Shown here piece after piece: positions 51,946 to 60,783 of a DNA stretch of 64,000 nucleotides. The stretch lies in assembly GCF_041537925.1 (NCBI RefSeq), contig NZ_JBGOSH010000003.1:124001-188000 (forward strand). The letters are read 5' to 3'. Position 1 is the stretch's first letter. The number at the start of each line of letters is the position of its first letter. The position numbers and the translations under genes were made by a program. The stretch comes from Ruegeria_C sp041537925. Its GTDB lineage: Bacteria > Pseudomonadota > Alphaproteobacteria > Rhodobacterales > Rhodobacteraceae. The notes under the pieces are model-generated. The model did no database searches. It saw only the letters and a list, made by a program, of their open reading frames with translations, and had not been told where the DNA came from.

Positions 51946-53000
51946 TGGCAGAAGTATCCGTTCAAAACGTCACCAAAAAATTCGGGTCGCTTAAAGCGTT
52001 GGACAATGTCACGATGGATTTTCCTGATGGCGGGTTCTTTGCCCTGTTGGGGCCATCGGGCAGCGGTAAGACTACGCTGTTGCGCACGATCGCCGGGTTC
52101 ATTTTCACCGACGGAGGCACAATTCGAATTGGGGATCAATCGGTCGAACATGTTCCGGTCGAGAAGCGCGACATTGGTATGATGTTCCAGAACTACGCCC
52201 TGTTTCCCAACATGAGCGTAGCTGACAACGTCGGTTTCGGGCTGAGAGTGCGCAAAGTCGGTGCAGCCGAGGAGAAGCGGCGTGTGGGCGAAGCGTTGGA
52301 TCTTGTCCAGCTAGGGCAACATGGTGACCGTAAACCTCACCAATTGTCAGGTGGCCAACGCCAGCGTGTCGCATTGGCGCGTGCCATGGTGACAAACCCC
52401 AAAGTGCTACTGCTGGATGAACCTCTGTCGGCGCTGGATAAGGCGTTGCGTATTGACATGCAGGTCGAACTCAAGCGCATTCAACGTGAAATCGGCATCA
52501 CCACAATTTTTGTGACCCATGATCAGGAGGAAGCCCTGACCCTGTCCGACAAAATCGGCATTTTGCGCGATGGGCGGATGGTTCAGGCTGGCCCCCCGCG
52601 CGATGTCTATAACAACCCCCATGATATCTTCACTGCCGAGTTTTTGGGCGAAGCAAATATCCTAAGTGGTAAGGGCGACGCGCCGAGTGCTTTGCAATCG
52701 CCTGGTGCGGACATCAGGTTGCCATCCAACGCCGGAACAAACCCCGTTTTGGCAGTGCGCCCGGAAAACATGACCATCACGTCTGCCGAACCCGACGAGG
52801 ACGGCTTGTCCAAAATGCCCGCCGCGCTGGTCCGCCGCATTTTCTCGGGGGCCATGGCGACCTGCGTTCTTGAAAGCAACGGCACTGTGTTCAAGGTCAT
52901 CGCACGCGATCAGGATATTCCGGATCTGCCAGAAGGAGGACAGGTATGGCTGAGCTGGGATGCGAACAAGACAATCACGATCCCCAGCAATGTTAGCTGA
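51945..53000 (+). CDS. ABC transporter ATP-binding protein, PotA-like
   Basis: A 351-residue ATPase. It has Walker A GPSGSGKTTLLR, Q-loop MMFQNYALFP, signature LSGGQRQRVALARA, Walker B VLLLDEPLSALD and the switch His in FVTHDQEEA. Residues ~235-350 form the C-terminal TOBE domain typical of PotA/MalK types. It energises import of the locus substrate. The isochorismatase-like gene begins 40 nt after it. Confidence 0.94.
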   Translation: MAEVSVQNVTKKFGSLKALDNVTMDFPDGGFFALLGPSGSGKTTLLRTIAGFIFTDGGTIRIGDQSVEHVPVEKRDIGMMFQNYALFPNMSVADNVGFGLRVRKVGAAEEKRRVGEALDLVQLGQHGDRKPHQLSGGQRQRVALARAMVTNPKVLLLDEPLSALDKALRIDMQVELKRIQREIGITTIFVTHDQEEALTLSDKIGILRDGRMVQAGPPRDVYNNPHDIFTAEFLGEANILSGKGDAPSALQSPGADIRLPSNAGTNPVLAVRPENMTITSAEPDEDGLSKMPAALVRRIFSGAMATCVLESNGTVFKVIARDQDIPDLPEGGQVWLSWDANKTITIPSNVS

Positions 53001-53040
53001 TAAAACGGCTCGACCCGTACGCCTGAAAAGAAGAATCTGA

Positions 53041-53661
53041 GTGAATACGTGCGCTTCAGAAAGTAGCCTTGGCTTATCAGGTCAAAACACTCTGTTCGTG
53101 TGCGTGGACATGCAAAACTTGTTTCTAGATCCCGGTGACTGGCAATGCCCCGGTGCAATGGGGATTATCCCAAATTGTCTGGCTCTGTCAGAAGCAGCAG
53201 CAGATCGTGCCCTGTTCACCCGATTTGTCCCAGCTTGGGCGGTCGATGATGCACAAGGCGCATGGAAATCATTTTATCAACGTTGGGCTTCGGTTACCGG
53301 ATCGCAGGCTGGATTGGATCAGATCGAAGTCGTTACAACCCTACGCCACCTGGCTGTGCCAGAACGTACGTTTGACAAAGCCACATACGGGGCCTTCGAA
53401 AGCGCGGCATTCGCAAGTTACATTCGGCAAAAGTCGCCCGACAATCTTGTGCTTTATGGCATTGAAACCGATGTATGTATCTTGGCGACAGCGCTAAAAG
53501 CGGTCGATCTTGGCATTCGGGTTATGCTGCCCCGCGATGCGTTGGCCAGTAGCGATACAACCTCGCATCAAATGTGTCTGGACCACGTTTATCCGCGTCT
53601 GGATCAACAGATCGACATCACCGACACGCAGACCCTGCTCGCAGAATGGAGCCGCAGCTGA
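53041..53661 (+). CDS. Isochorismatase-like cysteine hydrolase
   Basis: A 206-residue member of the isochorismatase/nicotinamidase superfamily. The catalytic triad is complete: Asp23 (CVDMQNLF), Lys113 (TFDKATYGAF) and Cys146 (IETDVCILAT). Members hydrolyse amides such as nicotinamide, ureido compounds or enol ethers. In a nicotinate-type pathway a nicotinamidase role would make sense, but the metal site is not clear enough to name it so. The start is a GTG at 53041. It overlaps the glycosidase gene by 16 nt. Confidence 0.85.
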   Translation: MNTCASESSLGLSGQNTLFVCVDMQNLFLDPGDWQCPGAMGIIPNCLALSEAAADRALFTRFVPAWAVDDAQGAWKSFYQRWASVTGSQAGLDQIEVVTTLRHLAVPERTFDKATYGAFESAAFASYIRQKSPDNLVLYGIETDVCILATALKAVDLGIRVMLPRDALASSDTTSHQMCLDHVYPRLDQQIDITDTQTLLAEWSRS

Positions 53662-55835
53662 CTTACCCTCAATTCAACTGGAACACTTGGGCAGCGGGGC
53701 GCCCGGCGGAACTGTCTCACCTGACAACCGGGTTGCGGATCACCCCGATCCTATATTCAGATCGGGCAACCGACCCAACTAGCCTGCCACCGGGTGATTT
53801 GCTGCGACTTGGTTGTCGGGGAATTCGCGACGGGCGCATCGAATTCGCGTCGATCCACGAGGATACGCAGCTCAACTGGACGTATGATCGCGGGGCGCAT
53901 GATGACCTGACGCTCAACTGGCAATGCAAATCCCATGGTGAGTGGGGCCTGCGCTACTGGGTCAACCTGAGTCTAAGCGGCCCAGAGGGAACCGAGTTTT
54001 CCTACGACGAGATGACTGGGGTTCTTACAGGACAGGGCCGCAATTGGACTATGTCCCTGACTTGCGGACAAAAACCTTTATTGGTGACTGTTCACGAAAC
54101 CCCAGAGGCGTTGATCGAAGAATTCGTTTCAAAAGGATATTTCTATCTTGGCTCGAGAGGCGTGTCGGGACAGTGTATTGCACTGCGTTTCAATCTGGAT
54201 GAAACACCTGATTTGTCAGCCCAGCTAAGCATGGCACCAAACGTGCCGCACACGCCCGAACTGGTAGACAACTCTCCGCCTGTTGAACCTGCGCAATCAG
54301 CCTTGCAAGCAGTGCATGACGTTTTGTCTTGGAACCACGTGATGGACCCGGTCAACAACCGCCCATACACGGTTCTGACCCGGAACTGGGACCAACGGAA
54401 ATTCGGTGGTTTTGGTGTGTGGATGAATGATAACCTCCTGCATGCGCTAATGTGGGTGATGTTCGACCCCAAAAAAGCACGGGAGAACATTGAAGCAGTT
54501 TTTGCCGGGCAAACAGAAGCTGGCAATTTCCCGTGTCTTGTCACTGGTAACGATGCCTGGCTTGACCGATCTCAACCGCCAATCGCATCCTATGTTGTCT
54601 GGTCACTGTTTCAGGTCACTGCGGACACAGCGTTCTTGAAATGGGCCTACCCGCGCCTGTTGGCGAACTACAGATGGTGGTGGTCACACCGAGTTCTGCC
54701 GGGGCTGGGTCTTGTTGGTTTCGGAACCAGCGCGGATGTTGGAAGCGGACTTTATAAGGGAACGAAACTCGGGGCCAGAAACGAATCCGGTATGGACAAC
54801 ATGGCTGTGCATGACGAGGCCGAATTCGACCCGGAAACCGGGCTTTTACTCTCTGCTGATGTGGGCTTGAATTCCATTCTAGCGCTGGATGGCGAGATAC
54901 TTGGGCTCATGGCCGATCATCTCGGACGTCGAGATGAGACCGATGAGCTATCAGCAAAGACCGCCGCGCATAAGAATGATATCCAGACACATCTTTGGGA
55001 TCCTGAGCGTGGGGTTTTTGCCAATCGCCTCACAAACGGTCGCTTTGTCCGCGCTCTGGCGCCGACATCCTTTTTCCCGATGTCTGCAGGGATCGCGACG
55101 TCTGATCAGGCGACCGCGTTGGTTGAGAATTATCTAACGCCTGAAGACAAGTTCGGTGGTGCTTTTACACTGCCATCAGCGTCCCGTGATCAGCCCGCAT
55201 TTCAAGACAATGTATATTGGCGCGGGCGCGTTTGGGGGCCACTGAATTACTGGGTATATCAGGGGCTTAAACGCTACGACATGAATGAAAAAGCCAGCGA
55301 CCTGGCCCAAAAAAGCATGGAGATGTTTGCGCAGAACTGGACGCACAGACAGTGTGGTGAAAACTACTGTGCCACTACTGGTGCAATTACCGATCAACCT
55401 GATGCAGACTGCTTCTACACTTGGGGCGCGCTCTTGCCGGTTCTGGCCGTTCAAGAGGTGGTATCAGAGACTGCTTGGAACGGGCTGGTAATTGATCCCG
55501 GACGTGTCGAGCGGCAGTTTGGGCCGCTCAAATGCAGTCTAGGTTTGGTGGAAATCTCAAGAAGCGAGAACAGCTGGACTCTCTACATAAACGGGCGGCC
55601 AAGTCTGATGGGTGCAGATACAGGTATTCTGCTTGACCTACGGTTTTCCGCATCCGGTTGCGCATTCCAGTTGGATGCCTCTGACCAAGCCGCGCGCGTA
55701 TCATTCCCGGGAAGAACACCTTCACACGCAACCTTTGCAAACATCGAGCCGAACATTTCCAAGCACACAATCACGATCCCCCCGCACGCCAAACCCGAGA
55801 CTCTGAAGGTTTCATTTGGGCTTGGCGGCTATTGA
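53646..55835 (+). CDS. MGH1-type glycoside hydrolase (GH63-like)
   Basis: A 729-residue cytoplasmic protein without a signal peptide. A beta-rich N-terminal part (1-~220) is followed by an (alpha/alpha)6 barrel (~240-640). Barrel motifs fit the trehalase/GH63/mannosylglycerate-hydrolase group: GARNESGMDNM (general acid Asp), GLNSILALDGEIL and VYWRGRVWGPLNYWVYQGL. A short beta domain ends the protein. It may cleave a glucosyl or mannosyl conjugate entering through the ABC transporter. The ATG at 53646 overlaps the preceding gene; a longer upstream reading is a shadow of that gene. Confidence 0.75.
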   Translation: MEPQLTYPQFNWNTWAAGRPAELSHLTTGLRITPILYSDRATDPTSLPPGDLLRLGCRGIRDGRIEFASIHEDTQLNWTYDRGAHDDLTLNWQCKSHGEWGLRYWVNLSLSGPEGTEFSYDEMTGVLTGQGRNWTMSLTCGQKPLLVTVHETPEALIEEFVSKGYFYLGSRGVSGQCIALRFNLDETPDLSAQLSMAPNVPHTPELVDNSPPVEPAQSALQAVHDVLSWNHVMDPVNNRPYTVLTRNWDQRKFGGFGVWMNDNLLHALMWVMFDPKKARENIEAVFAGQTEAGNFPCLVTGNDAWLDRSQPPIASYVVWSLFQVTADTAFLKWAYPRLLANYRWWWSHRVLPGLGLVGFGTSADVGSGLYKGTKLGARNESGMDNMAVHDEAEFDPETGLLLSADVGLNSILALDGEILGLMADHLGRRDETDELSAKTAAHKNDIQTHLWDPERGVFANRLTNGRFVRALAPTSFFPMSAGIATSDQATALVENYLTPEDKFGGAFTLPSASRDQPAFQDNVYWRGRVWGPLNYWVYQGLKRYDMNEKASDLAQKSMEMFAQNWTHRQCGENYCATTGAITDQPDADCFYTWGALLPVLAVQEVVSETAWNGLVIDPGRVERQFGPLKCSLGLVEISRSENSWTLYINGRPSLMGADTGILLDLRFSASGCAFQLDASDQAARVSFPGRTPSHATFANIEPNISKHTITIPPHAKPETLKVSFGLGGY

Positions 55836-55939
55836 TCAAGACGCGAATTGCTGCCGCATATGGAGGAGCAATGTCAGAGTCTGGACGACCGTGTTGCATG
55901 GAACGTGATTGAGGCGGATTGACCCAATAGCTCATCACT

Positions 55940-56300
55940 TCAGAATACGCGCTCATACGCCACACGACCGAATGCCGTCATGCGGTTGAGCGTCTTAAAG
56001 GCGATTTGCGTTTCCGCTCGTTGATTGTCGAAATCATCCGCTTGCAGGCGATCGCCGATAACTTGTTTCCACCTGCTGATCTGGGCCTCAACCTGTGATC
56101 CTTGATTGTATCGTGTCTCGGGTCGCCACTTCATCCTGCCATGTTCGGCGATGGACTCGATGTGTTGATTGCGCTGTGCATTCGCAGAGTGAACCGCGTT
56201 CTTCGGCGGGGGAACAACGATCTCAATCTTGGGCTCAAACTTCTCCTCAAGGCGGTCCACCACCCCCTGGCCGTCACATGCACCGTGCTGAGCGCTGCAA
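55940..56300 (-). pseudogene. IS5-type transposase C-terminal fragment
   Basis: On the minus strand the frame reads VVDRLEEKFEPKIEIVVPPPKNAV, then AQRNQHIESIAEHGRMKW, RYNQGSQVEAQISRWKQVIGDRL and FKTLNRMTAFGRVAYER, the C-terminal third of an IS5-family DDE transposase. The N-terminal two thirds are absent: the fragment begins abruptly at the 3' end of the cysteine desulfhydrase gene. No inverted repeat was recognised. It marks the right side of the accessory block. Confidence 0.8.
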
Positions 56301-56309
56301 TTGTCGGTA

Positions 56310-57353
56310 TCAGGGCATCCAACGTTCCAATTCTTCGGTGTAGGGTTGAATGTCTCCGAATTGGCTGCCGACCCAGTCCGGATCATAGTAGGTATCCAGA
56401 TATCTTTCCCCGCTGTCACACAGGAGCGTAACGATAGAACCAGTTCTTTTGGCGGCATTCATTTCCCTGGCAATTTTTAGTGCACCCCAGAGATTGGTGC
56501 CCGTTGAGGCACCCGCCCGCCTGCCTATCATCTTTTCAAGCCACAACATCGTGGCCACACTGGCGGCATCGGGCACCTTGATCATCCGATCGATAACATC
56601 CGGCTGGAACGAGTTCTCGACCTTAGGGCGACCGATCCCTTCGATTCTGCTGGACGCATCGGACGTCAAGCTCCGGTCGCCCGTCTGGTAACTCTCAAAG
56701 AATACCGAGTTCTCTGGATCAACAACAGTCAGCTCGGTATCATATCCCTTGTAGCGGATGTACCGACCTAGCGTGGCCGACGTTCCACCCGTGCCGGCGC
56801 TCATCACCAACATTGCCGGCACCGGATGCGGTTCGCACTCCATCTGTCGAAAAATACTTTCGGCGATGTTGTTGTTGCCGCGCCAGTCGGTCGCGCGCTC
56901 GGCATAGGTGAACTGATTCATGAAGTAACCACCAATGGACTTCGCTAGTTCGATTGATGTGCCGTGCATCTCGGGTGCCGAAGAAACGAAAAGTGTTTGG
57001 CCGCCATAAAACTCGATCAGACGAATCTTGCTGTGCGCAGTACTTTCCGGGATCACGGCAACGAAAGGTACGCCGATCATGCGCGCAAAATAAGCCTCGG
57101 ATACCGCCGTGCTGCCCGAAGAAGCTTCGATAATCGTAGTGTCCTCTTTGATCTTGCCGTTGCAGAGAGCATAGAGGAATAGCGACCGCGCCAGCCGATG
57201 TTTGAGACTACCGGTTGGGTGGGTGCTTTCATCTTTGAGATAGATGTCTACATTACCCAGGCGTGAATTTGGCAGTTTGAACAGATGCGTATCCGCTGAC
57301 CTGTGTGCGTCTGCATTGATCTTTGCGATAGCATTGGCAACCCAACGAACCAT
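56310..57353 (-). CDS. cds1: PLP-dependent L-cysteine desulfhydrase, Cds1-type
   Basis: A 347-residue fold-type II PLP enzyme, similar in length and sequence to the Cds1 family (cysteine to pyruvate, ammonia and sulfide). The PLP lysine is Lys51 in HPTGSLKHRL; EASSGSTAVSEAY holds the Asn/Ser substrate loop equivalent, and SAGTGGTSATLGRYIRY is the phosphate-binding loop. It lies upstream of a decayed transposase with no space, yet its C-terminus appears complete. Downstream of the GST gene on the same strand, 89 nt apart, it is probably co-regulated with it. A cysteine synthase role is the alternative. Confidence 0.8.
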   Translation of the reverse strand: MVRWVANAIAKINADAHRSADTHLFKLPNSRLGNVDIYLKDESTHPTGSLKHRLARSLFLYALCNGKIKEDTTIIEASSGSTAVSEAYFARMIGVPFVAVIPESTAHSKIRLIEFYGGQTLFVSSAPEMHGTSIELAKSIGGYFMNQFTYAERATDWRGNNNIAESIFRQMECEPHPVPAMLVMSAGTGGTSATLGRYIRYKGYDTELTVVDPENSVFFESYQTGDRSLTSDASSRIEGIGRPKVENSFQPDVIDRMIKVPDAASVATMLWLEKMIGRRAGASTGTNLWGALKIAREMNAAKRTGSIVTLLCDSGERYLDTYYDPDWVGSQFGDIQPYTEELERWMP

Positions 57354-57442
57354 ATTTTCCTCGCTTTGGTATCATTCAAAGTTAATCAACTATGCGCCCG
57401 CCCATCTGCCTAAGGCAAACGGGCGGGATGGGATCGATGAAA

Positions 57443-58153
57443 TCACCCGCAGCAACCGCCAGCCTTATTGTGCTCGGGCTTGCTGTGAGGCTCATTCAGA
57501 CTAGCGCCGCGCCCAAGCCATGTCCGTTCGGCCAGGTAAAAATCCGAAAACCTTTGGTGAAAATCCTCAGGCACGGATTTCGCAGGGATGCCGGTTTCCA
57601 ACAGGACCTGTTGCCAGCCTTTCACCTTAGGGAATTGGGCTAGCATATCGTAGCCGCGGTGTTCTTCGACAATCGCCGCCCGATGCAGCAATGGCAGCCA
57701 AGCGAGATCCACGTTGCCAAATGCGTCCCCTGAGAAATAAGGACCATCACCCAATTGGCGTTCCGCCTTCTCGAAAGATTTGTGTAGCTTTGCCTCGCGT
57801 TCGTCCAGCACAGTCTTGTCTCCGCTCTGCATCATGCTGCACTGCACCAGATAGTGCTTGGAGGCCTGATAGCTCCACGCCCGGTTGATCGCGCGCTGTT
57901 CAGCTGTCAGCCCCAATTGAATCGGTGCTGAGATCTCGTCGATATATTCAACGATAGCGTCAGACTCGAAGAGCGATTGGCCAGCCTCTGAAATCAGCAT
58001 TGGCACCTGAACTGTCGGCGAAATGTCCAAAAACCACTCGGGCTTGTTCTTCAAGTCGATATACTCGATGTCATAGGGAATCTGTTTCGCCTCCAGCATT
58101 GCGGTGACACGCTGTGCGAATGGGCAGATTTTGAAACTGACGATCTTGATCAT
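57443..58153 (-). CDS. Glutathione S-transferase, Cys-type
   Basis: A 236-residue GST with a thioredoxin-like N-terminal domain (active-site SFKICPFAQRV, Cys10, as in omega or glutaredoxin-like classes; VPMLI with cis-Pro; ESDAIVEYID) and a helical C-terminal domain. The C-terminal tail ends in GGCCG, an unusual extra Cys pair. GAGGG precedes the ATG at 58153. It is divergent from a sigma factor gene across 142 bp, so it may be in that regulon. A thiol transferase or reductive dehalogenase role fits better than classic conjugation. Confidence 0.85.
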   Translation of the reverse strand: MIKIVSFKICPFAQRVTAMLEAKQIPYDIEYIDLKNKPEWFLDISPTVQVPMLISEAGQSLFESDAIVEYIDEISAPIQLGLTAEQRAINRAWSYQASKHYLVQCSMMQSGDKTVLDEREAKLHKSFEKAERQLGDGPYFSGDAFGNVDLAWLPLLHRAAIVEEHRGYDMLAQFPKVKGWQQVLLETGIPAKSVPEDFHQRFSDFYLAERTWLGRGASLNEPHSKPEHNKAGGCCG

Positions 58154-58295
58154 GGTTGCAATCCCTCTTGTTTGATCCGACTTGTAAGACGAATGACGAC
58201 GCAAAAAGACGAACTGTTTGGAAGGAAAAAATACAACCACCTGAAATAAATGTGTTTTTATTACCTGCCGCGCAGTGACAGAGGAGGTCAATCGA

Positions 58296-58853
58296 ATGAA
58301 GCAAGAGGCCCCTGATTTGGAGGGTATCTGGTCGGAGTACCGCGCCAGCCTGACTGCCTTCCTCCGCTCTAAGATATCAAATCGCGATGATGTCGACGAT
58401 CTGCTTCAGGAGATATTGCTCAAGACTCATCATAGTATCGGAAGGCTCGACAAGGCTGAGAGCCTGAAGTCGTGGCTGTTTCAGATCTCGAACAACACGA
58501 TCATTGACTTCTACCGGAGCAAGGGACGCTCAGACGCAGTTATCCCGGAAGATCTCTGGTACAATAACAGGGACGATGACGATACACATGTACTGGAAGG
58601 CTGTGTCGCACCCTTTGTCGAAGCGCTGCCAGCCGAAATGCGGCGACTACTAATCCGGGTCGATCTGCAAGACACTTCACAAAAGGACTATGCGGAAGAG
58701 CTTGGCATCAGCTATTCGACGCTTAAATCCCAGGTGCAGTCCAGCCGGCGCCAGTTGCGCAAGCTCTTTGAAGATTGCTGCGACTTCTCCCTGGATGCGC
58801 AGGGAAACATCGCTGACTATCGTCGTAAAACAGATGGCCGCGACGGCTGTTGA
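58296..58853 (+). CDS. sigZ: ECF RNA polymerase sigma factor, SigZ family
   Basis: A 185-residue ECF sigma factor. Region 2 reads WSEYRASLTAFLRSKI...DDVDDLLQEILLKTH, and LKSWLFQISNNTIIDFYR is the -10 contact helix; region 4 reads YAEELGISYSTLKSQVQSSRRQLRKLF. A C-terminal Cys pair (FEDCCDF) followed by a short tail (DAQGNIADYRRK) is typical of the SigZ branch and could be redox- or metal-sensing. GAGGAGG lies 8 nt before the ATG at 58296, so this start is preferred over a GTG at 58275. No anti-sigma gene is adjacent. Confidence 0.88.
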   Translation: MKQEAPDLEGIWSEYRASLTAFLRSKISNRDDVDDLLQEILLKTHHSIGRLDKAESLKSWLFQISNNTIIDFYRSKGRSDAVIPEDLWYNNRDDDDTHVLEGCVAPFVEALPAEMRRLLIRVDLQDTSQKDYAEELGISYSTLKSQVQSSRRQLRKLFEDCCDFSLDAQGNIADYRRKTDGRDGC

Positions 58854-59530
58854 ACCAAAAGGGCGCTCAGCGGTTTGACATGGGCGGGCGTTGAGTTTCT
58901 TTAACACTTGGTTGTTTCTTGACACGGGGCTATTGCCAAGCTCGAACGACTTGTTGTTCAGCCGAGGAAGTACTTCGGCAATGCCGGTATCAACAAAGTG
59001 GGATTTCGGCTGCTTGATATCCGCTTGCTCTTTCCGGGCATCCAAGCGCTCAGCTTGGTCACCATCGAAAGCCGCATGAGAATGTCGAGGCACTGGTCGA
59101 CTGTCTCACGCATGAGTTTGGCAAACTTGGCCAGCTGGGATGTGTTTGTCTCCTGCGCGGTCCGTACGCCCATCTGGCCGATCAAGAGGCGCAGGGCATA
59201 GGGTTTGCGAACGGGCATTACGTCAGCAACGTCGCGATTTACATCGGCATCAATATAATCGCGATACTGCCGCTGTCGCGCACGTAATGGCAGATCGCGG
59301 ATTTCAGGAAAACCAACGGCAACTATCAGGTCGACATATTGTCTGCGCCCCAACGGTGTAGGGTTAGAGATCTGTGCCCGCGAGGGCGGATCCTGCATCG
59401 CCCAGTCGATCACGTGTCAGCACCCGGCCACGCGAACCGCCAACCTAAAGATCCATCTTGCCCAGAGGGGGATGTCCATACATATCGCAAACTTTGGCCA
59501 ACATGTTGCGCCTCGGCGCTGTTTTAGCGG
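58854..59530. other. Gene-poor, probably decayed stretch
   Basis: No intact gene is supported over 677 bp. Short open frames occur on both strands without family features or ribosome sites. On the plus strand near 59060-59200 one frame (ALVDCLTHEFGKLGQLG, then LRGPYAHLA) faintly resembles a short-chain dehydrogenase, but stops interrupt it on both sides. This looks like residue of a lost gene. Confidence 0.5.
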
Positions 59531-60286
59531 CTAGTCGTATCCGTCGGGCGCCTTTTTTAGCTCGGGCCATTGTTCCGGGCTGTGCCCATAAATCACAAAT
59601 GCATCTCGTTGTGCAGCCAGTTTCATAAGCCGATCTGCGCTGGCAATTGCCGCGGCTTCATCCCACGACCCGGCGAACTCTTCTTCGATTTCCGCCGGTC
59701 GGGAAATGGCGTCGCTGGTCAGCAAGATCGCGCCGGACGGTAGCTCGACCATCAGCGCAATCTGACCAGGCGTGTGTCCGGGCGCTTCCAAGACCTTAAG
59801 ACCCGGTCCAACCAAAACATCGCCTTCCACCTCAAGATAGTCGCGATTCGGCCAATCCAAGGGTTGAATTCCTCCCCAGTACAAGGGCCGTGGTAACGAG
59901 CGTTCTTTGGTTGAAATCAAGATTGGCGCGTTAGGAAAAGAACTTAGCCCGCCTACGTGATCAATATGGGTGTGAGTGCAAATTTGAAGAGTAATATCGT
60001 CAGGGGCCAACCCAAGTTTGGCAAGCTGTGCATGGGGCAGGTTCTCAGGTCCGCATTCAAGAACTTCGCCAAATTCGTATAGCTGGTCTTCCTTTGATGC
60101 CGCTTCTGTATCCACGGTATATTTTTTGGGAAAGCCAGTGTCGACAAGGATGTTCTCACCACTATCTGTGCTGATCAGGAACCCGCAGATACCGATGATC
60201 CGGCCATTGGAATGAACCTTGAAGAGCCCATAGTCCAGCACCACCAGTGTCAGCGGCCACCCTTTGACAAAGCCTTCAGCCTTCAC
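59531..60286 (-). CDS. MBL-fold metallo-hydrolase, N-acyl homoserine lactonase-like
   Basis: A 251-residue metallo-beta-lactamase-fold enzyme. The zinc motif is HTHIDHVGG; the third His is in APGHTPGQIA, the bridging Asp is in LTSDAISRP and the last His is in YGHSPEQW. The layout and length resemble AHL lactonases of the AttM/AiiB group, which open the homoserine lactone ring of quorum signals, but other lactones are possible. The start is a GTG at 60286 with GAGGAGA 6 nt upstream; the longer frame has no such site. Confidence 0.8.
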   Translation of the reverse strand: MKAEGFVKGWPLTLVVLDYGLFKVHSNGRIIGICGFLISTDSGENILVDTGFPKKYTVDTEAASKEDQLYEFGEVLECGPENLPHAQLAKLGLAPDDITLQICTHTHIDHVGGLSSFPNAPILISTKERSLPRPLYWGGIQPLDWPNRDYLEVEGDVLVGPGLKVLEAPGHTPGQIALMVELPSGAILLTSDAISRPAEIEEEFAGSWDEAAAIASADRLMKLAAQRDAFVIYGHSPEQWPELKKAPDGYD

Positions 60287-60783
60287 GCGCAGTCTCCTCT
60301 CGTATCCGGCAAGCATTGAAGGTGGGATATGAAAGTCAAGATGCGCAGGTTGTTTGAATAGGAATTGCCAAATTGTTGGCGGCCGGTTTTGAAGCGATAG
60401 AAAAGGCAGGGTTATGCGGATCTGTTGCAGATTTTTTGACCCTTGACCGCCATCAGGTTAGCGCGTGATTGGCTGTCGATGGCGGTACGATTTCCGGCCA
60501 CAGGGCAACGCAAAACTCGACCATTTCAGGTGTGACTGGCACCTCGGCACGCGCGTTATCCGAATGGCTGGCGTGTGCCGAGGTGCCTTGGTCCATGAGG
60601 ACCAAATCCGGTTTGTTTTCAGGAATTCTCTTTGAGCTGTTTTGCCCTCCGCAATTGACAAACGAACTGGCCAGCCTGGAAAAACGCGTCGTGCTTTTGC
60701 AAAAACGGGACAGGTTCGGTTCCAAAAAGATATCCGCCTTGTGCAAATCGCTCTTCCAGCATGTTTCTATCCCGATTGAAACT
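60287..60783. other. Intergenic stretch without a supported gene
   Basis: About 500 bp between the lactonase-like gene and the sulP stop. Overlapping open frames of ~120 codons exist on both strands (60.45-60.82 kb). The minus-strand one, which ends PVTPEMVEFCVALWPEIVPP, has the more protein-like composition, yet its first residues are only the sulP gene in another frame and it has no ribosome site. It may be the tail of a lost gene. Confidence 0.4.
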
